6,613 nucleotides of DNA from Gemmatimonadota bacterium (GCA_026713285.1 JAPOOT010000366.1:1-6613); one strand, 5' to 3'; shown: positions 1 to 6,415, counted from the first letter of the stretch. Notes: generated by a model not told the origin, from the sequence alone. Numbers and translations: made by a program.

Positions 1-2
1 CC

Positions 3-1169
3 ATGCGCAACGACCACGACCTCCGTAGAGACCTCCGTTTCGCCGCCGATGACTACCAGTCGGCCGACAACCGGGATTTTACCACGGACGCTATCCACGG
101 AGGATATCACGGTACGTCGTCCTCGGTGCCGATCTACCAGGGGAATACCAATTACCGGGAGGGATACGAAGGGACGAATTCCTACGGCCGTGGGCTGGAC
201 AAGGCGGGCGGTCCCACGAGCGGCGCACTTGAAGAACAGGTGAGGATCCTCGAAGGCGCGGAGTGGGCGCAAGCGACCTCGTGCGGCATGTCGGCGGTCA
301 GCCAGACCCTGTTCGGCCTGCTGAAAAGCGGCGACCGGGTAGTCTGCCACGAGACCGTTTACGCCGGGACCCACATGCTGTTCCAGGACGTGCTGCCGAC
401 AAAGTGGGGCGTGGAAGTCCAGATGGTCAACCTGTGCGACCTGGACGCCTTCGAAACCGCGCTGAAAAAGCCGACCAGGATGGTCTATTTCGAACCGTAC
501 GCCCACTCCATGGAATTCATCGATCTGGCTCGCGCCACGGACATGGCCCATGAAGTTGGCGCCCTGGTCGTGGTAGACAACACATTTCTATCGCCCTACC
601 TGCTGCGCCCCCTGCACTACGGCGCAGACGTGGTCCTCCACGCCATGACGAAGTACATGGCCGGACACGGAGACGCGCTGGCCGGGATCGTCTCCGGCCG
701 CGACGAAGAGATCCGGAAGCAGATACATTACATGCGGATCCTCATGGGTGGCGTGCTGGCGCCCATGAACGCCTTCCTCGTGCACCGGGGCCTCAAGACG
801 CTGGCCTTCAGGATGGAGCGGCACTGCGGCAGCGGCCAGAAGGTGGCGGAGTACCTGGACCAGCACGAAAAGCTCGCCCGGGTCGACTACCTGGGCCTGA
901 CCTCACACCCGTATCACGAGGCCGCGACCGGATACCTGCATGGTTTTGGGGGAATGATGCGGTTCGTCTCCCGGCACGGCGTCTCGCTCGACACTTTCAT
1001 CGGCAGTCTGCGGATGTGCAAGCCGTGGTACAGTCTGGGCGATGTGGAGACGTTGATCCTGCCCTCGGGCGAGAGCGCGGATGGCGGTTTTGGAGCGCGC
1101 GTTTCGGTGGGTCTGGAAGACCCTGACGACATCATCGCCGACCTGGATCAGGCGCTGGAGAAAGCGTAA
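3..1169 (+). CDS. PLP-dependent trans-sulfuration (Cys/Met metabolism) family enzyme, divergent
   Basis: A 388-residue protein of the fold-type I PLP family that includes cystathionine gamma-synthase, cystathionine lyases and methionine gamma-lyase; these cytosolic enzymes make or break C-S bonds at the beta or gamma carbon of amino acids. Visible landmarks are Y61-x-R63 (phosphate contact), the LEEQVRILEG helix (76-85) followed by SCGMSA (93-98), Y120 in ETVYAGT (ring-stacking position), D192 in VVVDNTF (pyridine nitrogen), the Schiff-base lysine K217 in MTKYMAGHGDALAG, SLGDVETLI (344-352), and R366 in ARVSVGLED (substrate carboxylate). Length is normal for the family. Several positions depart from consensus: four extra residues between Y-x-R and P-T, His168 where Asn is usual, and Ala214 where the S-x-T-K serine is usual. 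Substrate and reaction type therefore cannot be assigned. The ATG is only two bases into the window, so its ribosome site, or a start further upstream, cannot be seen. It converges on the small gene at 1251-1487. Confidence 0.93.
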   Translation: MRNDHDLRRDLRFAADDYQSADNRDFTTDAIHGGYHGTSSSVPIYQGNTNYREGYEGTNSYGRGLDKAGGPTSGALEEQVRILEGAEWAQATSCGMSAVSQTLFGLLKSGDRVVCHETVYAGTHMLFQDVLPTKWGVEVQMVNLCDLDAFETALKKPTRMVYFEPYAHSMEFIDLARATDMAHEVGALVVVDNTFLSPYLLRPLHYGADVVLHAMTKYMAGHGDALAGIVSGRDEEIRKQIHYMRILMGGVLAPMNAFLVHRGLKTLAFRMERHCGSGQKVAEYLDQHEKLARVDYLGLTSHPYHEAATGYLHGFGGMMRFVSRHGVSLDTFIGSLRMCKPWYSLGDVETLILPSGESADGGFGARVSVGLEDPDDIIADLDQALEKA

Positions 1170-1250
1170 GCGGATGGTCGATTTCGGTAATGTACAGAAA
1201 GATCTGTATACCAACCTGCCTCTTCAACACGACCAAAAAATCTTTAGGAA

Positions 1251-1487
1251 TTACCCAGGAGTGAGTGACTTCTCCACCTCAACCGGTACAGTAATGCTAA
1301 CAAACCTCACTGCGGGATAGAGATAGTCGTCTCCACTCTCGTCGACAACCCGTATATCACCATCGTCTCTTGCCGCATCGTCGCGGACCACCCGGTAGAT
1401 TTTATGTTTCTCCAATGAGGCCGTGTAGTCCGTATTGTCAATGCAGACCACAAAGGATTCCTGTTTACTGTGACTTTTTTTATTCAT
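1251..1487 (-). CDS. Small uncharacterised protein (78 aa)
   Basis: A 78-residue protein of unknown function. After a polar Lys/Ser-rich start (residues 1-10) come SFVVCIDNTDY (11-21), SLEKHKIYRVVRD (24-36), DIRVVDESGDDYLYP (44-58) and RFVSITVP (61-68), an alternation suggesting a small beta-rich fold. From memory, the pattern FVVCIDN-x-x-Y, then K-I-Y-x-V, then D-E-S-G-x-D-Y-L-Y-P recurs in short hypothetical proteins of diverse bacteria; I cannot name a family. No signal peptide or membrane segment is evident. The frame is open upstream to an ATG at 1538, but the ATG at 1485-1487 is preferred because the extra 17 residues are not motif-like and the conserved part starts just after it. No strong Shine-Dalgarno precedes this start. 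It is the last gene of the minus-strand series, 159 bases after nhaA, and its start overlaps the stop of a very short coding-like frame (1480-1563). The TAA at 1251-1253 faces the end of the PLP enzyme gene. Confidence 0.72.
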   Translation of the reverse strand: MNKKSHSKQESFVVCIDNTDYTASLEKHKIYRVVRDDAARDDGDIRVVDESGDDYLYPAVRFVSITVPVEVEKSLTPG

Positions 1488-1563
1488 GGTCTGAATCCAG
1501 GTAGCATTTGCGTTTGATCTCCAACTTGCCGATGGCATGGCCTTCTACCAGTGCAATTCCACC
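1480..1563 (-). other. Very short coding-like frame, possible gene remnant
   Basis: Between nhaA and the small gene, one minus-strand frame opens after a TAG (1564-1566) and runs 27 codons to a TAA (1480-1482). It ends in KLEIKRKCYLDSDHE, which reads like a genuine protein tail rather than a GC-rich shadow. Its stop overlaps the ATG of the downstream gene within ATGAATAA, an overlap typical of translationally coupled genes. It has no ATG or GTG start; only ATT, CTG or TTG codons are available. It could be the stump of a decayed gene, a tiny gene with a rare start, or chance. I do not recognise the sequence. Confidence 0.2.
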
Positions 1564-1646
1564 CTACGCAGGACGCCGCTCTGGAGTCGAATGGTCGCTT
1601 CCCCCTATTCCTCAAACCACCTGCTCGACCTCTTGCTCGACGAACT

Positions 1647-2861
1647 CTACCGGCTTGTCCGCAGGAAGAGGGAACCGATGAACTGGCTCATCAGGCTGTA
1701 TCGGAGGATGGCATATCCCAGCACCCCCGATAGCAGCGATCCCACGATGATCCCCAGCCGCTCGTCGAACATGGCGTGTAAATCGGTTTCGCCGAAGGCC
1801 AGGGAACCGATGAACAGGCTCATGGTGAATCCGATACCGCACAGGGTACTTGCCCCGTAGAGGCCAGCCCAGGACATCCCCCTGGGCAGCGCGGCCACTT
1901 TCATCTTGATGAACAGCCAGCACAGTGCGAATATCCCGATCTGCTTACCCAGGAACAGTCCGAGGGCGACCCCGACGGGTACGCCGTGAAGCGCTTGCTC
2001 GGCCGTAATGCCGCTCAACATGACACCGGAGTTGGCGAAAGCGAACACGGGAAGGATGACGAAGGCCACGACGGTGTGCAGATCGTGCTCCAGGATCTTG
2101 AGCGGCGAAACGTCGGGGTCGGTCCTGGAACGCATGGGGATGAACGCGGCCAGGATCACGCCCGCGAGCGTTGCGTGCACTCCGGATTTAAGCAAGGCGA
2201 TCCAGAGGACTATGCCGACCATCATGTACGAACTGTGGGAGACCCAGTTCCTGTTGTTCAGGAAGACCAGCACGAGTACGCAGCCCGCGGCCACCATCAG
2301 GGAGGTCATCGAAATTTCCGCCGTGTAGAATACCGCGATGATCACGATGGCCCCGATATCGTCCAGGATGGCCAGCGAGGTCAGGAAGACCTTGATAGAA
2401 ATGGGCACGCGCGTACCCAACAAGGTCAATACGCCCAGGGTAAAGGCGATGTCCGTAGCGACCGGGACGGCCCAGCCCCGCCATACGGAGGGGTCGTCGC
2501 TGTTGATGAGGAGATAGATCAGCGCGGGGACCAACATGCCGCCGACGGCGCCGATGCCGGGCAGGATGATGTTGCGCCGGTTCGACAGCTCGCCCTCGAG
2601 GAATTCCCGCTTCAATTCCAGTCCCACAAGGAAGAAGAAGATGGTCATCAGACCGTCGTTAATCCAGAGGAGCAGCGGTTTGTTGATATCCAGCGCGGCG
2701 ATGCGGATCTCGATCTCTATCTCCAGCAATCGATGATAGAGCGGTTCGAGGAACGAGTTCGCGAACACCATGGCCAGGGCGGTCGCGAGCATCAGCAGAA
2801 TGCCGCTGGCGGATTCCAGTCTTAAAAAGGCGTGGATAAAAGGGATTTTCTGGTTCTGCAT
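1647..2861 (-). CDS. nhaA: Na+/H+ antiporter NhaA
   Basis: A 404-residue inner-membrane antiporter that expels Na+ (or Li+) in exchange for protons, serving pH and salt homeostasis. It follows E. coli NhaA (388 aa) end to end with about a dozen hydrophobic helices. The functional residues are present: D137 in VPVATDIAF, D167 and D168 in LAILDDIGA (ion-binding pair), and K306 in LGKQIG. Also conserved are FFFLVGLELKRE (75-86), KSGVHATLAG (225-234, with the pH-response His), FAFANSGV (273-280) and GIGFTMSLFIGSLAF (342-356). A Glu-Ile triplet repeat (about 47-52, from a 6-base repeat at 2706-2723) lies in the segment matching the beta-hairpin region. The last 15 residues, MSQFIGSLF..., are odd: they repeat MSLFIGSLAF, and the DNA is a 23-base near-copy, so the native C-terminus may have been altered. 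The ATG at 2859-2861 is the only sensible start, although no good Shine-Dalgarno precedes it. It lies 89 bases after the Gfo/Idh gene. Confidence 0.97.
   Translation of the reverse strand: MQNQKIPFIHAFLRLESASGILLMLATALAMVFANSFLEPLYHRLLEIEIEIRIAALDINKPLLLWINDGLMTIFFFLVGLELKREFLEGELSNRRNIILPGIGAVGGMLVPALIYLLINSDDPSVWRGWAVPVATDIAFTLGVLTLLGTRVPISIKVFLTSLAILDDIGAIVIIAVFYTAEISMTSLMVAAGCVLVLVFLNNRNWVSHSSYMMVGIVLWIALLKSGVHATLAGVILAAFIPMRSRTDPDVSPLKILEHDLHTVVAFVILPVFAFANSGVMLSGITAEQALHGVPVGVALGLFLGKQIGIFALCWLFIKMKVAALPRGMSWAGLYGASTLCGIGFTMSLFIGSLAFGETDLHAMFDERLGIIVGSLLSGVLGYAILRYSLMSQFIGSLFLRTSR
1669..1691. repeat. 23-base direct repeat in nhaA, copy at the 3' end
   Basis: This stretch matches 1801-1823 at 22 of 23 bases (T at 1684 against A at 1816). 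The offset is 132 bases, exactly 44 codons, so both copies are read in the same frame of nhaA. This copy encodes the aberrant tail MSQFIGSL. Confidence 0.9.
1801..1823. repeat. 23-base direct repeat in nhaA, internal (conserved) copy
   Basis: This copy encodes MSLFIGSL, part of a conserved late transmembrane helix of NhaA, and is therefore probably the source of the copy at 1669-1691. The identity ends sharply on both sides. Confidence 0.9.
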
Positions 2862-2869
2862 ATGAATTT

Positions 2870-2881
2870 GGTACCCGTACC
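2870..2881. repeat. Short inverted repeat upstream of nhaA
   Basis: GGTAC and GTACC arms of five bases flank a two-base centre, 9 to 20 bases before the nhaA ATG, where a Shine-Dalgarno would be expected but none is seen. It could be a regulator site or mRNA structure near the start. It is short enough to be chance. Confidence 0.2.
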
Positions 2882-2950
2882 TCTCTCAGGCGGCGCCCGC
2901 CACCGGTCCAACCACTTTCTCCTCGTGAAGGGCAGTTCCCGTTTACTCCT

Positions 2951-4009
2951 TCAGGCGGCGTTTACGACCTGCCCGACCATTTCCTCCACGTCGATCGACT
3001 CTCCCGTCTTCGAAGCTTCGATGGCGGCGAAGACCATGGCCACGCTCCGGATGTTGTGCTCCAGGCAGGTATCGGGTACGGGTCCCCCGTCGATCCAGTC
3101 GAGGAACTCGTCGATCTGCCATTGGTGTCCGTCGTATTCGGGTACGACGGGACTGACGTCTTCGACGCACATGCCTTTTCCGGGCGTATGTCTATACATG
3201 CGCGTCACCCCGTCGCTTCCAATGGCGACGGCGCCCTCTTCGCATTCCGCCCGGTAGTACTCCCCGTGCCAGCTGTTCTGTTCGGCGGCGCCCAGGCACG
3301 ACCCCTCGTAGGCCGCCTTCACTCCGTTGGTCATATCCATCACGTACATGGCACAGCAATCCCCCTGGAAGGTGCTCCACGGCCGGTTCCACTCCCATCC
3401 GGCGATCGTCTTGCAGTCTCCCCCCGACAGATTCCGCATCATGTCAAAGTGATGCACGGCGCCTTCCACAAGCAGGGTGTGCGGTATGTCGTAGCGGAAG
3501 GCGCCCCAGGCGCCGTATTCCCGGTAGTCCGCGGCAAAACGGCCCTGGATGTAGTTGATCCGTCCAAGCGCTCCGTCCCGCAATACCTGCCGCATCGTCA
3601 GCATACGGCTGGAATAGCGGTAGTTCTGAATCACGTGCATCTTCAGGCCGGCATCCATGACCGCCCTGTATATATCTACGCATGCGGACCACGTGTCGGC
3701 AATCGGTTTTTCACTCAGGATGTCCAGCTTACGCTCCACCGCCAGCATCACGGCGTCCCGGTGAACGGCCGGAGGAATGACGATTGTGCAGTAGTCCGCG
3801 TCCACCTCCCCGAAAGCGCTCTCCATGTCCGTGTACCTGTGACTCCGGGGAAGCCCCAGGAAATCCCCTGCGTCGTGGAGAATATCCGCGTTGATATCCA
3901 CCAGTGCGGCGATCTCGTGCCGGTCATTGAACCGCGGATAGAAACTGCGAATCCATCCGCCGGCCATGCCGCCGGCGCCGATCATCAGGCACTTCTTCCT
4001 ATTAGACAC
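2951..4009 (-). CDS. Gfo/Idh/MocA family NAD(P)-dependent oxidoreductase
   Basis: A 352-residue cytosolic dehydrogenase of the glucose-fructose oxidoreductase / inositol dehydrogenase / MocA family, which typically oxidises or reduces sugars, inositols or other polyols. From the chosen start, residues 7-19 form the Rossmann turn (LMIGAGGMAGGW), and D38 in AALVDIN is an acidic strand-2 end that usually favours NAD over NADP. The family EKP motif is at 100-102 (lysine 101), and the C-terminal domain carries the active-site pattern EGAVHHFDMMR (182-192) with H186-x-x-D189. Length is typical, and there is no signal peptide. I chose the GTG at 4007-4009 because GGAG at 4016-4019 lies six bases upstream of it. 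The ATG at 4019-4021 would add MECQ but has AGGGA too close to work well. The gene follows MATE by 48 bases (36 from the ATG), in the same frame and probably the same transcript. Substrate unknown. Confidence 0.93.
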   Translation of the reverse strand: MSNRKKCLMIGAGGMAGGWIRSFYPRFNDRHEIAALVDINADILHDAGDFLGLPRSHRYTDMESAFGEVDADYCTIVIPPAVHRDAVMLAVERKLDILSEKPIADTWSACVDIYRAVMDAGLKMHVIQNYRYSSRMLTMRQVLRDGALGRINYIQGRFAADYREYGAWGAFRYDIPHTLLVEGAVHHFDMMRNLSGGDCKTIAGWEWNRPWSTFQGDCCAMYVMDMTNGVKAAYEGSCLGAAEQNSWHGEYYRAECEEGAVAIGSDGVTRMYRHTPGKGMCVEDVSPVVPEYDGHQWQIDEFLDWIDGGPVPDTCLEHNIRSVAMVFAAIEASKTGESIDVEEMVGQVVNAA

Positions 4010-4015
4010 TTGGCA

Positions 4016-4019
4016 CTCC
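4016..4019 (-). promoter_or_regulatory. Shine-Dalgarno that favours the GTG start of the Gfo/Idh gene
   Basis: GGAG on the minus strand, six bases before the GTG at 4007-4009. It overlaps the alternative upstream ATG, so it can only serve the GTG. Confidence 0.5.
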
Positions 4020-4024
4020 ATTCC

Positions 4025-4050
4025 CTTGTTGAAAAACGACTTGTTGAAAA
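4025..4050. repeat. 11-base direct repeat, 15-base period, between MATE and Gfo/Idh genes
   Basis: CTTGTTGAAAA occurs at 4025-4035 and again at 4040-4050, exact, separated by four bases. It fills most of the gap between the MATE stop (4058) and the Gfo/Idh start. The 15-base period suggests a small tandem duplication by replication slippage. Confidence 0.85.
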
Positions 4051-4057
4051 CCTGTCG

Positions 4058-5440
4058 CTATATGACCATCCGCTTCCATACACCCTGCCGGAACCGGTAA
4101 ACGCAGGCAATGCCGAGGAGACAGATATAGATCGTCGCACTCAGCCAGGCCCCCCAGAAATCCAGACCCATCGTGAAGGCGAACAGGTAGGTCATTGGCA
4201 GGAAGATGACCCAGGCGCCTATGAAGGCGGCCACGGCGGACCACCGGGTGTCGCCGGCGCCGCGAAGAGCGCCGATGTATATGACGGCGAGGGCGTCGAA
4301 GGCCTGGAAGAGCGCCGCGAATAAGAGTCCCTGCCTTCCGTAGCGTATGACGGCCGGGTCGCCGTTGAAAAGTGAAACGAGCGGCTCGGGGAACAACAGG
4401 AAGCACAGGCCGATGAAAACCATGATGCCCATGGCAAGTTTCAAGGCGCTGTATGCGCTGCGCTCGGCCAGTTCGATGCGTTTCGCGCCGATATACTGGC
4501 CCACGAGCGTGGAAGCGGCCATGCCGATACCCAGGCCGATCATGTACGAGATGGACATCAGCTGGATGGCGATCTGGTTCGCGGCCAGCTGGGCGTTTCC
4601 CAATCTCCCGATGACGGCGGCGAAAATCACGAAGCTGCCGATATCGAGGAACCGTTGCAGGCCGATCGGCGCGCCAACCTTTAAAAGCCGGACCTGGTCC
4701 AGCCACCGGGGCCGGGGAACGGTCCGGTTGGCATAGGGATGCAGCCGTCTGGACAGGAACAGGACGAGGTAAATCCCTCCGCCCAGCATGCCGGCCAGCG
4801 CCGATCCGATGGCCGATCCCTGCACTTCGAGGCGGGGCAGGCCGAAATTGCCGTAGATCAATCCGTAATTCAGGATGACGTTGATGATATTGATGGTTAT
4901 GCCGATCTTCATCGGCGTTTTGGTATCGCCGATACCGCGGAAGAAGCTGGCGGCCGTCATGGCGACCATGAAGGCCGGGCCGTCGATCAGGCGCCACTGC
5001 AGGTAGTTGACGCCCAGGCGCCGAACTTCTGCGGAAGGTCCCGCAAGGTCGAACAAAAGCGGTACGAAGGGGATGACGAGCAGGATCAATACGCCGCTTG
5101 CCACGGCCATGTACAGCCCCTGCCAGGTCATGTACCCGCATTCCTTCCGGTTGCCGGCGCCGTAGCTCTGGGCGACGAAGGTATTCAACCCCATCGCCAG
5201 ACCCAGGACCGGCAGGTAGAAGAGCCACGCGAGCATGGACCCGAGACCCACGGCACCGATCTCGGCCACGCCGAGCTGGCCGACCATGTAAGTGTCGACC
5301 ACGCCCAGCAGGGTCTCGGACATGTTGGCCAGGATGATCGGATAGGCCAGCAGCCAGACGCGGTTCACGCTTCCCGCGGACGGATGGATGGCGGGTACGG
5401 GATCCTGAACCTCAGGTTTCGATGATTCGGATACGCTCAT
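4058..5440 (-). CDS. MATE family multidrug/metabolite efflux transporter
   Basis: A 460-residue inner-membrane exporter of the MATE superfamily, NorM-like, which uses Na+ or H+ gradients to expel cationic drugs or metabolites. After a polar N-terminus (1-26) there are about twelve hydrophobic helices in two pseudo-symmetric halves. The family signatures appear in both halves: VDTYMVGQLG (48-57), QSYGAGNRKE (91-100) and FFRGIGDTKTPM (166-177) in the first; ANQIAIQ (287-293), GQYIGAKR (314-321) and ALRGAGDTR (391-399) in the second. NIINVILNYGLIYG (184-197) is also typical. Length is normal. The ATG at 5438-5440 has only a weak AAAGAA-like sequence upstream, but no other start precedes the first helix. 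It may be co-transcribed with the following Gfo/Idh gene. Substrate and coupling ion cannot be told from the sequence. Confidence 0.95.
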   Translation of the reverse strand: MSVSESSKPEVQDPVPAIHPSAGSVNRVWLLAYPIILANMSETLLGVVDTYMVGQLGVAEIGAVGLGSMLAWLFYLPVLGLAMGLNTFVAQSYGAGNRKECGYMTWQGLYMAVASGVLILLVIPFVPLLFDLAGPSAEVRRLGVNYLQWRLIDGPAFMVAMTAASFFRGIGDTKTPMKIGITINIINVILNYGLIYGNFGLPRLEVQGSAIGSALAGMLGGGIYLVLFLSRRLHPYANRTVPRPRWLDQVRLLKVGAPIGLQRFLDIGSFVIFAAVIGRLGNAQLAANQIAIQLMSISYMIGLGIGMAASTLVGQYIGAKRIELAERSAYSALKLAMGIMVFIGLCFLLFPEPLVSLFNGDPAVIRYGRQGLLFAALFQAFDALAVIYIGALRGAGDTRWSAVAAFIGAWVIFLPMTYLFAFTMGLDFWGAWLSATIYICLLGIACVYRFRQGVWKRMVI

Positions 5441-5464
5441 GTTCTTTATGGGACTGTGGCGGAA

Positions 5465-5599
5465 TCACATGGCGCATTGCGAGGGACGACGGTACGGCGG
5501 CACGGCGGCACGGCGGATCACATCCCTCGCGGTTACGCAGCTCACGTATCGGTCCAGACACCATTCCAACTTACTATTCAGTCGAAACAGGCCATGCAT
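5465..5599 (-). CDS. Possible small ORF (44 aa) upstream of the MATE gene
   Basis: In the 214-base gap between the SDR gene and MATE, a minus-strand ATG at 5597-5599 opens 44 codons, beginning MHGLFRLNSKLEWCLDRYVS, with TGA at 5465-5467. A GTG at 5624-5626 would extend it to 53 residues, with a GGAG about twelve bases upstream. The first half has the alternation of an amphipathic helix; the second is Arg/Pro/Ala-rich and covers an 8-base tandem repeat. It ends 24 bases before the MATE ATG, so it could be an upstream leader. I recognise no family, and in GC-rich DNA an open frame of this size can be chance. Confidence 0.18.
   Translation of the reverse strand: MHGLFRLNSKLEWCLDRYVSCVTARDVIRRAAVPPYRRPSQCAM
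5494..5516. repeat. 8-base tandem repeat, almost three copies
   Basis: ACGGCGGC occurs at 5494-5501 and 5502-5509, then seven of eight bases at 5510-5516, in the gap before MATE. The period is not a multiple of three. It is a plausible slippage-prone site in the MATE leader. Confidence 0.75.
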
Positions 5600-5654
5600 A
5601 TCCCGCAAGAAAGTGTTGAACTTCACATCCAGCGCACGCTCCAGCCGGAAAAGG

Positions 5655-6404
5655 TTACGCGTCGCCGACGATGGTCAGGCCGCCGTCGACCACGAGGCTG
5701 GCGCCGGTGATGAAGGACGCCTCGTCGGAGGCGAGAAACACCACGGCGGAGGCGATGTCTTCCGGCAGTCCCAGCCGTTTCATGGGAGGCCGGTCGATAT
5801 AGGGCCGTTGAATCGCTTCGTCGAGACCGTCCCAGGCATGCGTCAGGATGGCGCCGGGCAGCACCGCGTTGCTTCGGATCTCGGGCCCGTAGTCCACGGC
5901 CACGGAGCGCGTGATCCCGATCACCCCGCCCTTGGCCGCGTCGTAGGCGGCGTAGTCACGGAAACCGACCAGACTGTGCACGGACGCCGTGTTGACGATC
6001 GCGCCGCCCCCCGAATCTTTCATGACCGGAATGGCGTGTCTGCAGCCCAGGTAGATAGCCTTCAGGCAGACGTCCAGCGTCCGGTCCCAGTCGGCTTCCG
6101 GCAGGTCGCAGACCGGCCCTGGCGCGTGCCAGTAGGCGTTGTTGTGCAGGATCTGCAGTCCGCCATAGGTGTCGACCGCGCACTGAATCATGCGTCGAAC
6201 CTGATCGTCCCGCCCCACGTCTGCAACGCAGGCCGTGGCTGCCCAGCCTGCCTGGCGGATCGATTCGACCGTCTGTTCAAGTCCCACTTCGTTGATGTCC
6301 ACGGCCACCACCCGGGCGCCTTCCCGCGCCATCATCTCCGCGGTGCCTCGTCCAATGCCCGATGCCGCGCCGGTTACGATCGCCGTCTTGTCTTCCAGTC
6401 TCAT
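5655..6404 (-). CDS. SDR family NAD(P)-dependent oxidoreductase
   Basis: A 249-residue classical short-chain dehydrogenase/reductase, a cytosolic enzyme that interconverts an alcohol and a ketone using NAD(P). The cofactor motif TGAASGIG is at 11-18, D36 in VAVDIN suggests NAD preference, and D62 sits in the ADV adenine contact. NNA is at 88-90 but is followed by Tyr91 where Gly is usual. Catalytic S141 (NTAS), Y154 and K158 (YDAAK) are present with normal spacing. The fourth tetrad member, normally Asn in a VNLK-type motif, is Cys113 in LDVCLKAIYLG. SNAVLPGAILT (178-188) and FITGASLVVDGG (231-242) complete the family pattern. Length is standard. The ATG at 6402-6404 is supported by GGAG seven bases upstream (6412-6415). 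Substrate unknown. The 214 bases after its TAA suggest MATE may be transcribed separately. Confidence 0.96.
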   Translation of the reverse strand: MRLEDKTAIVTGAASGIGRGTAEMMAREGARVVAVDINEVGLEQTVESIRQAGWAATACVADVGRDDQVRRMIQCAVDTYGGLQILHNNAYWHAPGPVCDLPEADWDRTLDVCLKAIYLGCRHAIPVMKDSGGGAIVNTASVHSLVGFRDYAAYDAAKGGVIGITRSVAVDYGPEIRSNAVLPGAILTHAWDGLDEAIQRPYIDRPPMKRLGLPEDIASAVVFLASDEASFITGASLVVDGGLTIVGDA

Positions 6405-6411
6405 GGTTCTG

Positions 6412-6415
6412 CTCC
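6412..6415 (-). promoter_or_regulatory. Shine-Dalgarno of the SDR gene
   Basis: GGAG on the minus strand, seven bases before the SDR ATG; it is one of only two clear Shine-Dalgarno sites in the window. Confidence 0.6.

Noticed and set aside
1191..1210. Inverted repeat (TACAGA/TCTGTA) between the convergent genes, as a terminator
   Set aside because: Stem is weak and AT-rich, and no T-tract follows on either strand, so an intrinsic terminator is not supported.
1986..2825. A 279-codon plus-strand frame opposite nhaA
   Set aside because: Asp/His/Gly/Gln-rich mirror of a membrane protein gene; no motif.
2889..2901. GGCGG/CCGCC hairpin after the Gfo/Idh gene, as a terminator
   Set aside because: Only a five-base stem with no following T-run, in GC-rich DNA where such hairpins are common.
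3056..4324. A 422-codon plus-strand open frame opposite the Gfo/Idh and MATE genes
   Set aside because: It is antisense to two well-supported genes, spans their junction, and is His/Arg/Pro/Val-rich without motifs; a GC-driven shadow.
4002..5228. A 408-codon minus-strand frame overlapping MATE
   Set aside because: Extremely Arg/Pro/His/Gly-rich and out of frame with the clear MATE protein.
4739..5425. A 228-codon plus-strand frame opposite the MATE gene
   Set aside because: Gln/His/Asp/Arg-rich composition typical of an antisense shadow; the MATE frame has clear family motifs.
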